Origin: Candidatus Woesearchaeota archaeon
Lineage (GTDB): Archaea > Nanobdellota > Nanobdellia > Woesearchaeales > UBA10216
NCBI GenBank assembly: GCA_002688315.1
Contig: NZCN01000002.1
Span: 102,979-155,573, forward strand
Reading direction: 5' to 3'
DNA length: 52,595 nucleotides
Below the pieces are notes generated by a model. The model saw only the letters and a list, made by a program, of their open reading frames with translations, was not told where the DNA came from and searched no databases. The stretch's first letter is position 1. Every line of letters starts with the position of its first letter. Shown here in pieces: positions 8,501 to 14,581 of the stretch. Made by a program: the position numbers and the translations under genes.

Positions 8501-8957
8501 TAATTACGCATATGATATTTCATGTGTTGACTTGAACGGCATCGCAGCAGCGGATTTGGTAGGAAACAAACAAGCCACGTTCGATGTAGACACAACCTCA
8601 TTGTGGAACATAACCATCGGCGCAACCGGCGCATTAAGCGCAACAGCGGACTATTTTACATTATCCAATAAGTTCTATAAGTTCGAATTGGTAAACACAA
8701 ATGTATTAACAACTACTTCCCTAAACGGCGGTACATTCAACGTTACCAACGTACTCGCATCAATTACAGGAACTGACGGCCCTGTAGGTGATAATAACAA
8801 TCTAAGCATATTATACGCTTACAATAGAACTGGTGATTCATGGACCTCTTTTGTTCCTGGTAGAACTTCAGGCAATGATTTCACTAATTTCACGTCTGAT
8901 GTAATGGATTACTACGTTAACTTATCAAACGCCAACGAAAGACTAGAAATCGGCTAA
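5535..8957 (+). CDS. Giant exported glycoprotein with about seven Ig-like repeats (S-layer-like)
   Basis: The product is 1140 aa. ATG 5535 is chosen over GTG 5523 because GAGGTG (5519-5524) sits ten bases ahead of it. Residues about 8-27 are a signal peptide or N-terminal anchor. The rest is Asn/Ser/Thr-rich with several dozen N-x-S/T sequons and consists of Ig-like repeats whose joints read [VI]DDxAP or variants (VDDEAP, IDDAAP, VDDTAP, IDSEAP, GDTSAP). Most repeats end with two cysteines 6-13 residues apart, probably a disulfide each. There is no C-terminal transmembrane helix, PGF-CTERM or sorting tail. It is best read as a major surface-layer or stalk glycoprotein; that is inference from composition and domain type. 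Confidence 0.85.
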   Translation: MLNKKRSELLRLFVIVALLAMSVGVVLVYSAKVDSSSQQSNPIFVKGADNSSVNFTITVSSGSNTVRYVGVNRPASYSTINCPDSNPPSWTCNKASANLIAFTNNDGITAGNSAQFMLNATSGATSGNVSFTINTFENTAGTTAQNNTIMNVTVDDEAPTISIVNVTSGTFLVTNFSNNNTFLPKNALIINATVLSSIGPVAQGGVALYVNITNASSHVKFQPVLPHPTLAETFLHQVQMENTTVITTVAGRFNATIPSNLIENGSIVAFVIVANDTAGNLNVTNYSLSGYTESFMGFNVTIDDAAPQLSIAGFDDAFDAQPDNITTSNQTHNWSIFVDNSGGAAIHSVFMNVSGTLTEMASGGQNIYNISERSLWNLGLTQGDVNLTINFLANDSAGNLNDTFTLELLVDDPEVNFAVFSNVSNNFTTNNVTIINITFTLINGTINSTGAVANQSNVTIHGPNDLYFNMTRGGDAGGIRDNIGAANQSIHHSTWFSSIETLSNNGSTWSNLSSLGCTDISDDGGVCQLQIVWSDIFGRLNNTNISITIDNHPPNIYNSSLDGASDQNAVGVQTNRIVVVKSTDLLNITVNVENNVENVLVRNNSNKNSDLLANSTVMAAGGERNYSAEIRPGEFCVGEGECLITFYANDSALNFNQTNTTNITVIVDDTAPTVGRYGGIAANTAVSGFLMSNFSGLDTGDNILAANISGTNQSTFRGFTLVDGGVLVKGSAIFNLTVNVSDEFTNVTLVSAANSTFMNFTLGESSEQWHGVNSSNELCGLTGNIIETTCLLTFTAKDNVSNTNSTTTLLLRIDSEAPRVSNLTTNLSSAFTNDLSREINFSVDIIDANLGEFNVTLNGTSHVQMNRTDSSESNSTKVKYWVVTTLTTLGCSDGAACTISITANDSVNNVNDSINIQVTGDTSAPAVLSRTANAIFKTANPLIHANTSGPADCRYATNGPDNYSQMASQFDTQGTKNNSFVASNLRDKANYAYDISCVDLNGIAAADLVGNKQATFDVDTTSLWNITIGATGALSATADYFTLSNKFYKFELVNTNVLTTTSLNGGTFNVTNVLASITGTDGPVGDNNNLSILYAYNRTGDSWTSFVPGRTSGNDFTNFTSDVMDYYVNLSNANERLEIG

Positions 8958-9000
8958 ACAAAAACTTTTTATTTTATTCAGTTTACATTGGGGTATATTC

Positions 9001-10140
9001 ATGGTTTCCGCTATAATCACTAATAATCGTAAAGTCTTAGCTATATCTATTCTATCACTAGTCTTAACACTTTCCTTGGCTTTATCAACCACCGCAGCCT
9101 TTTCTTGGTATGGGAACGTGACAATAGGCACAAATTCTACTACTGATGGTGCTAAAATTGGAGCTTATATTGGCAGTTCCGCAACTGCTAATGCAGTTCA
9201 AGAAGTTGGGGCTGGCAGTTTTGCAGACGGCCAATATGTAATTACTGCTGGATGTAGTGCTGGCGATGCTGTTTTCCTCAAAGTGTGGGGCATAAATGCT
9301 ACAGCAGGAATCTGTGAGCTTGGACCTGCTACAGGCAATAATTCAAATCTTTCCGTTTCTTTAGTAGCATCTGGCGGTTCTTGTACTTATAGCCAGGCTT
9401 GTTCAGACACTAACTACTTTTGCTGTTCTGGCTCTACTGAAGTTAATGACGGCTCTACAACAGGTGCTACTTGCAAGTCTACCTGTGCTGCTGCGACTAC
9501 TCCCACTAGTGGCAGTGGCAGTGGCGGAAGTTCAGGAGGTGGCGGAGGAGGGTCTGCTCTTAAGTCTGAATCGTCTACTCCTGTTACTATAAGCGGTTCT
9601 GGCAGTAAAGATTTATCATTTACAAAAACTGTTGATATTGCTGTTAGTAATGTAGAACTTACAACTACTGCAGCAGCAGCTATTACAAACGGCAAAGTTA
9701 CTGTCAAAGAGACTAAAGTTTCCAGCGGCATTTCTTCTGGTGTAGCAAAAGGCAATACTAAAGTTTACAAGTATCTTTCAATCACCAAGCAAAACATTAA
9801 GAGTGAGGATTTGGAAAAAGCCAAGATTACGTTTGAGGTTTCTTTCGGTTGGATAAATTCTAATAACATTGACCCTGATAGTGTTAAGCTTAACAGGTAT
9901 GTTAAGAGTGAATGGGTTACTTTAAATACAAAGCGTCTTGGCAAGGCTAACTCAAGAGGCTATGTATATGAGGCAGAAACACCTGATTTTTCCATCTTTG
10001 CTGTTTCCGGAGAGAAAAGACCTGATAAACTAACAGCTTTCCAGCTTATTGATATTATAGAAGCATTTTATGCTGACACATCGCCATATAACGCGTTCCA
10101 GGTTATAGATTTAATAGAGAAATTTTACGCTGATGCTTAG
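9001..10140 (+). CDS. Exported protein with PGF-pre-PGF-like domain and duplicated dockerin-like tail
   Basis: The product is 379 aa. A signal peptide covers residues about 10-33. The N-terminal domain (35-165) is Gly/Ala/Thr-rich with scattered cysteines including a CC pair. A Ser/Gly linker with six consecutive glycines follows (about 168-186). Residues about 190-335 match the PGF-pre-PGF domain: FGWINSNNIDPDSVKLNRY, then a strand ending in EAETPDFSIFAVSG. The last 34 residues hold two near-identical 14-mers, AFQLIDIIEAFYAD (346-359) and AFQVIDLIEKFYAD (365-378). There is no C-terminal membrane helix, so retention must rely on the tail or on a partner. The next gene is translated directly after it. 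Confidence 0.85.
   Translation: MVSAIITNNRKVLAISILSLVLTLSLALSTTAAFSWYGNVTIGTNSTTDGAKIGAYIGSSATANAVQEVGAGSFADGQYVITAGCSAGDAVFLKVWGINATAGICELGPATGNNSNLSVSLVASGGSCTYSQACSDTNYFCCSGSTEVNDGSTTGATCKSTCAAATTPTSGSGSGGSSGGGGGGSALKSESSTPVTISGSGSKDLSFTKTVDIAVSNVELTTTAAAAITNGKVTVKETKVSSGISSGVAKGNTKVYKYLSITKQNIKSEDLEKAKITFEVSFGWINSNNIDPDSVKLNRYVKSEWVTLNTKRLGKANSRGYVYEAETPDFSIFAVSGEKRPDKLTAFQLIDIIEAFYADTSPYNAFQVIDLIEKFYADA
10036..10134 (+). repeat. Duplicated 14-codon module at the 3' end of the gene
   Basis: Copies at 10036-10077 and 10093-10134 encode 14-mers identical at 11 positions, 19 codons apart. The pattern x-F-x-[LV]-I-D-x-I-E-x-F-Y resembles paired helices of dockerin-like tails, without the Ca-binding DxNxDG loop. 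The DNA copies differ at many silent sites, so the duplication is old and kept at the protein level. Confidence 0.8.
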
Positions 10141-10153
10141 GGAGGCTTTAAAA

Positions 10154-10822
10154 ATGAAGAAAATAACTAAAATATTTTTGATGATATTTGCTATTGTAAT
10201 TCTTTCAACGTCTGTTTTTGCTGCTTCTGTAAGCAGAAGCATGCCTGCTAGAGTTAGTCCTGGTGATGATATTAGCATGGTTTTGTCTGTAAGCGGAGCT
10301 ACTGCTGGTGAATTGTTCACTTTAAGAGACCAGGCTCCTCAAGGATGGAGAGTTGACGCATGGGATGTTACTGGCGCTGAAGGCGGCAAAGAAGCTGTTG
10401 AATACCAGTTTGTAGCAGAAGATAACAAGCACGGCTTTAGCTTTAATCCAGATTCTTCTAATGCTCAAATCACTTTTACAGTAAAAGTGCCTAACAGTGC
10501 TAATGGTGATTACAAATTTACTGCTGTTTACTTTGATAAATCAGGTTTTAACAATCAGGAAGCAACTACCACTGTCCGCACAATAACTTGCGGAGACAAT
10601 GTTTGCGAAGGAGATGAGAACTCAGACACTTGCGTGCAAGACTGTCCTCTTCCTCCTCCACCTTCAGAAACAGCTCCAACCACAGAAACTCCTGCTGAAG
10701 AGGAAGCCACTGGTGTCAGTACTGGAATGATTATGCTGATTGCATTGGTTGTTGTAGGAGCAGTTGCATTCTTCCTTTACAGCAAGAAGAAAAAGCCTGC
10801 AGCTCCAGCTCCAAAAGCATAA
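10154..10822 (+). CDS. Exported protein with cohesin-like/Ig-like domain, Cys motif, Pro-rich stalk and C-terminal membrane anchor
   Basis: The product is 222 aa from ATG 10154, ten bases after GGAGG (10141-10145), which follows the upstream stop immediately. ATG 10133 inside the upstream gene is rejected. A signal peptide ends near residue 24. Residues about 25-140 form one beta domain opening with SMPARVSPGDDISMVLSVSG and containing APQGW. That opening resembles domains that accompany dockerins or cohesins. A CGDNVC-x9-C-x3-C cysteine motif, a Pro/Glu/Thr stalk, a membrane helix (about 190-211) and a Lys-rich cytoplasmic tail follow. The tight coupling with the unanchored upstream protein suggests the two work together, this one holding the pair in the membrane. 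Confidence 0.82.
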   Translation: MKKITKIFLMIFAIVILSTSVFAASVSRSMPARVSPGDDISMVLSVSGATAGELFTLRDQAPQGWRVDAWDVTGAEGGKEAVEYQFVAEDNKHGFSFNPDSSNAQITFTVKVPNSANGDYKFTAVYFDKSGFNNQEATTTVRTITCGDNVCEGDENSDTCVQDCPLPPPPSETAPTTETPAEEEATGVSTGMIMLIALVVVGAVAFFLYSKKKKPAAPAPKA

Positions 10823-10840
10823 TTTTTTTTGTTTTTTTTA
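10823..10840 (+). terminator. Poly-T terminator after the surface-protein pair
   Basis: Two T-runs of eight bases each, separated by one G, follow the stop codon directly. Archaeal RNA polymerase terminates at such T-tracts without a hairpin. A TATA-like actatttaaac at about 10855-10864 then serves the subtilase gene. Confidence 0.6.
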
Positions 10841-10887
10841 TTGTTTAAAAATAAACTATTTAAACTACCTCTTTATTTTATTCATTT

Positions 10888-13800
10888 ATGAATAAAAAAG
10901 CGTTTCTGCTTGTTTTGCTGGCAATTTTCTTAATATTCGCTATCTCCAGTGCTTCGCAGAATGCCAAGGAAGAGAAAGTCAAGGTAATAGTTTACTTCAA
11001 AGAAGCTCCGTCTCCTGAACTGACTCCTTTTTCCACGCAATCTGCCCGTACAAGAACACTGTCTGTTTCTACTGCCAGTAATCTGCAGCAGATAAAGCGT
11101 GTTTCTGGCAATAAAATGGATGTAAAGCGCGAATTCAGTGTTTTAAACGGTTTTACAGCAGAAGTAGACCCTGATTATTATGAAATTTTAAAATCAAACC
11201 CTAATATTGAAGTACACAAAGATACATATTTCAATATTTCTTTGTCTGACTCAGTTGATGTTATTAATGCATCTACAGTATGGCCTCTTGTTTATAATGG
11301 CACGAATATTACCGGAGATGCTGAAACTGTTTGCGTTATTGACTCTGGTATTGACACAGACCATGCTAGCTTGTCTGGAAAATTACTTGGCGAAGCTTGC
11401 TTTTGTAAGGAGATTAATAAAGATGATGCTGATTGCTGTCCTAACGGGCAAGCTGTTGATTCAAGCTCAGAGGATGATTATGGCCATGGAACTTATGTTT
11501 CAGGCATTATTGCTTCACAACACGCTACATTTAAAGGAGTTGCTCCTGAAGCAAACATTCTTTCAGTAAAAGTTTCAAATGGCTCTGGTGCTGGAATTGC
11601 TTCTGACGTGGTTTTGGCAATGGACTGGTGTATTGCAAATGCAACTATTTACAATATTTCTGTTATAAGCATGAGTCTTGGCGGCGGTGGCTATTCCACT
11701 TGGTGCGATAACACAGATGCTAGTTTTTACAGCCGTCCTGTTAACAACGCTACTTTCCGTAACATCACTGTTGTTGCAGCTACTGGCAATTTAGGAAGCA
11801 CAACTGAAATTGCAGCTCCTGCCTGCATCAAAAATGTAACTGCTGTTGGAGGTTCTACAAAAACAGACGGTTTTTATACTAATGGAAACCGTAATGCTAT
11901 TACTGATTTGCTTGCTCCAGGCGTAAGCATTACTTCGCTTTGGAGAGGAGGCGGGACTATAACTGCCAGCGGTACATCTGCATCAGCTCCTTTTGTTTCA
12001 GGCGCTATAGCTTTGCTTAGGCAGTATTTCAGAGTTTCCCAGAACATTACAGCTAATGCCACTCTTCTTGTTGAAACTTTAAACACTACCGGCGTTGCTC
12101 TTGAAGATTCAGGAGGTTCAGGCCTTACTTTCAAAAGAATAAATGTTTATGATGCTTTGATTGATAATGATAATGATGCTCTTAACCTTACTTTTGTTGC
12201 CCCAACTCCTGCGAACAATTCAGTTACTTCAAATAATCATTCAATTTTTATCAACATTACAAGTTCTGAAATCATTGCCAACATTTCCCTTGAATGGAGT
12301 AATGGAAGCGTTGCAAATTACACTATGAATGGTTCTGGATTGGACTGGTTTATTAATTTCTCAACACCAGCAATCTCTAATGTTACTTATCGTGTCTTTG
12401 CTAATGATTCTGCTGGCAATAATGTAGTTACTGAAATGAGATATTTGAACATCAGCCAGACAACACCAAGCATACTTTCATTTTTTCCTTCTAATGCAAC
12501 AATAAACATCACAGAACCCAATAACCAAACTTTTAATTTAAGCTATAGTGATGCAGAAGGTGATTCTATTAATGTTACTTGGCTTCAAAACGGCACTGTT
12601 GTTTCTTATAATGTTGTTAACTTTACTTTTGTTGGAAATTTAACTGCTTCAAACGCAACGCGTAATTCCACTTATAACATTACTGCCCAGATTTCAGACG
12701 GGCTTAACATAACTTACATTAACTGGACGCTTACCGTCGAGAATAATGATGTTCCTATTCTTGGTTCTGTTGCAAACATTACTGTTAATGAAACAGACTG
12801 GATTAACATAACTTTGTCAGCTGCTGATGAAAGTGATTCGCTTAACTTCTCAATTAACAACACAAGATTTAATGCTTCTAACGCTAATAGCGTATCTGCT
12901 AACTTTACTTGGCTTGCTAACCTTTCTGATTCAGGCGTTTTCCAGATAAAGTTTAACGTGACTGATGGTGAAAACTCTGATACACGATTCTTCAATGTAA
13001 CCATAATTGACAGGCCTGACTTTGACAATGACGGAATTATTGACATAAAAGATAATGATGATGATAATGATGGTTTGGCTGATGGCCAAGATTCTATAAT
13101 TGGAAATTTAACTACGATAAACACTGTTACTTTATCTTCCCTTAACATAACTGTTAATGGCTCTACAAATTTTTCCCGCTTATTTACTGAATTTGTTTTG
13201 GTTAACATCTCTAACGGCTCTAGAGTGCTTGCAGAGTTTCCATGGAATTTTTCTGCTGCAAACTTATCCCTGAACTTTACTGTTGATACAGAAAACACTT
13301 CTTCCTCTGTAGGAAGTTTTCTCTTTAAAGGACTTTCACTTCCTCAAAACATAACTAAGAACATCACTGTTAGCAACTTTAACACATCTATAAACTCTGT
13401 ATGCATACATGATGCTGCCTTAGACAGCTTGAGCGGGATAAGCTTTAGCTGTAATTCGACAAATGAAGTTTTGTTAGCATGTCCTGGTGTTAATAGCAGT
13501 TATAACTGCAGTGTTGATGGAGACTTTTACAAAATCACTAACTTGTCTTTTAGCGGTGTTGTAGAGCAATGTTCAGACACTGATGAAGATGGCTATTATG
13601 CTGATACTTGCGGTTCTGGTAATGACTGCAATGAAGCTGATGCTTCTATCCATCCTGGAGCTACAGATACTTGCGGTAATGGAATTGATGAGGATTGTTC
13701 TGGATCAGATGCGGCTTGCCCTGCTTCATCATCCAGTACTAGCGGAAGCAGTGGTGGAGGCGGTGGAGGTGGCGGCGGAGGCGGTGCTTCACTAAAATCA

Positions 13801-14538
13801 GAAACAGTAACAGTGGATACAATACTTGCTGGTGGTACAGAAATTTTCTCTTTTACTAAATCAGATAGTTTTGCAGTTTATGAGGTTGCTCTTACTGTTG
13901 TTAATGAAAGTCTTGATGTTGGTGTTAGGGTTGCAGAAACTAAGCTTTCTAGCACTACGCCATTGCCTGTTTCAAAAGATGTAGGGAAAGCGTATAAATT
14001 CTTATCAATAAACAAACTGAACATTGGAGATGATGCTATATCTAAAACAACAATTAGGTTTAAGATAGAGCGTGAATGGCTGTCTAACAAGAGCATAAAC
14101 TCCGATAGTATAAAACTAACTAGATTTTCTAAACAAAAATGGGGCAAGCTGCCTACTTTGAAAATCACAACTGACGCAAAATATTCTTATTATGAAGCAG
14201 AAACTCCTGGATTTTCTATGTTTGCCATTACAGGAGAATTTGGAGATGAAATTGCATTGATGGCTGAAGATGAAAAAGTAAGTGAAGAGGAAAAAACAGA
14301 AGAATTACCAGAAGAAAAAAGTAATGAAACAGAAGAAGATGATTTAATAGCTGAAGAGCAAGGAAAAGGCTTTTTATATGGCTTGTTCAGCATATTTACT
14401 GGCAGAGCTGTAACAGATACGGGTGAAACATCAAAAATACTGAAATGGTTTTCAGCTATTATAGTTGTCATAAGCCTTATGGCTGTAATTTGGTGGAAAA
14501 AACAGAAAAAGCCTGAGCAGCCTCAATCACAAATGTAG
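10888..14538 (+). CDS. Cell-surface subtilisin-like serine protease (S8), multidomain and membrane-anchored
   Basis: The product is 1216 aa. Order: signal peptide (1-22); I9-like propeptide (about 30-110); S8 catalytic domain with D152 (VIDSGID), H200 (YGHGTYVSG), oxyanion N301 (ATGN) and S364 (GTSASAP); two or three Ig/cadherin-like domains rich in sequons; a thrombospondin-3-like Ca-binding run DNDGIIDIKDNDDDNDG (about 712-728); a MopE-like Cys/Asp motif (about 893-945); an 11-glycine linker; a PGF-pre-PGF-like domain (about 970-1117); an acidic segment; and a membrane helix (about 1186-1207) with a Lys-rich tail. The active site is complete. It probably processes surface proteins or degrades extracellular peptides, and the permease and site-2 protease in the window would suit peptide use. 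Confidence 0.93.
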   Translation: MNKKAFLLVLLAIFLIFAISSASQNAKEEKVKVIVYFKEAPSPELTPFSTQSARTRTLSVSTASNLQQIKRVSGNKMDVKREFSVLNGFTAEVDPDYYEILKSNPNIEVHKDTYFNISLSDSVDVINASTVWPLVYNGTNITGDAETVCVIDSGIDTDHASLSGKLLGEACFCKEINKDDADCCPNGQAVDSSSEDDYGHGTYVSGIIASQHATFKGVAPEANILSVKVSNGSGAGIASDVVLAMDWCIANATIYNISVISMSLGGGGYSTWCDNTDASFYSRPVNNATFRNITVVAATGNLGSTTEIAAPACIKNVTAVGGSTKTDGFYTNGNRNAITDLLAPGVSITSLWRGGGTITASGTSASAPFVSGAIALLRQYFRVSQNITANATLLVETLNTTGVALEDSGGSGLTFKRINVYDALIDNDNDALNLTFVAPTPANNSVTSNNHSIFINITSSEIIANISLEWSNGSVANYTMNGSGLDWFINFSTPAISNVTYRVFANDSAGNNVVTEMRYLNISQTTPSILSFFPSNATINITEPNNQTFNLSYSDAEGDSINVTWLQNGTVVSYNVVNFTFVGNLTASNATRNSTYNITAQISDGLNITYINWTLTVENNDVPILGSVANITVNETDWINITLSAADESDSLNFSINNTRFNASNANSVSANFTWLANLSDSGVFQIKFNVTDGENSDTRFFNVTIIDRPDFDNDGIIDIKDNDDDNDGLADGQDSIIGNLTTINTVTLSSLNITVNGSTNFSRLFTEFVLVNISNGSRVLAEFPWNFSAANLSLNFTVDTENTSSSVGSFLFKGLSLPQNITKNITVSNFNTSINSVCIHDAALDSLSGISFSCNSTNEVLLACPGVNSSYNCSVDGDFYKITNLSFSGVVEQCSDTDEDGYYADTCGSGNDCNEADASIHPGATDTCGNGIDEDCSGSDAACPASSSSTSGSSGGGGGGGGGGGASLKSETVTVDTILAGGTEIFSFTKSDSFAVYEVALTVVNESLDVGVRVAETKLSSTTPLPVSKDVGKAYKFLSINKLNIGDDAISKTTIRFKIEREWLSNKSINSDSIKLTRFSKQKWGKLPTLKITTDAKYSYYEAETPGFSMFAITGEFGDEIALMAEDEKVSEEEKTEELPEEKSNETEEDDLIAEEQGKGFLYGLFSIFTGRAVTDTGETSKILKWFSAIIVVISLMAVIWWKKQKKPEQPQSQM

Positions 14539-14547
14539 AAGAAAAGT

Positions 14548-14555
14548 TTATATAT
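14548..14555 (+). promoter_or_regulatory. TATA box of the Fn3 surface protein gene
   Basis: tttatata, preceded by gaaaag, is centred 30 bases before the ATG at 14582. The gene therefore probably has its own short-leader transcript despite the 43-base gap to the protease gene. Confidence 0.6.
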
Positions 14556-14581
14556 GATTTCTCCAATTTTTAAGGTTAAAC

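Noticed and set aside
5535-8957. Apparent change of codon style inside the giant glycoprotein gene, suggesting recombination
   Set aside because: The impression could not be quantified by eye and the repeats continue with the same joints on both sides; no boundary can be named.
13751-13790. Run of glycine codons as a possible sequencing or assembly error
   Set aside because: The glycine codons vary (GGA, GGC, GGT), reading frame continues through the run, and similar linkers occur in two neighbouring proteins.
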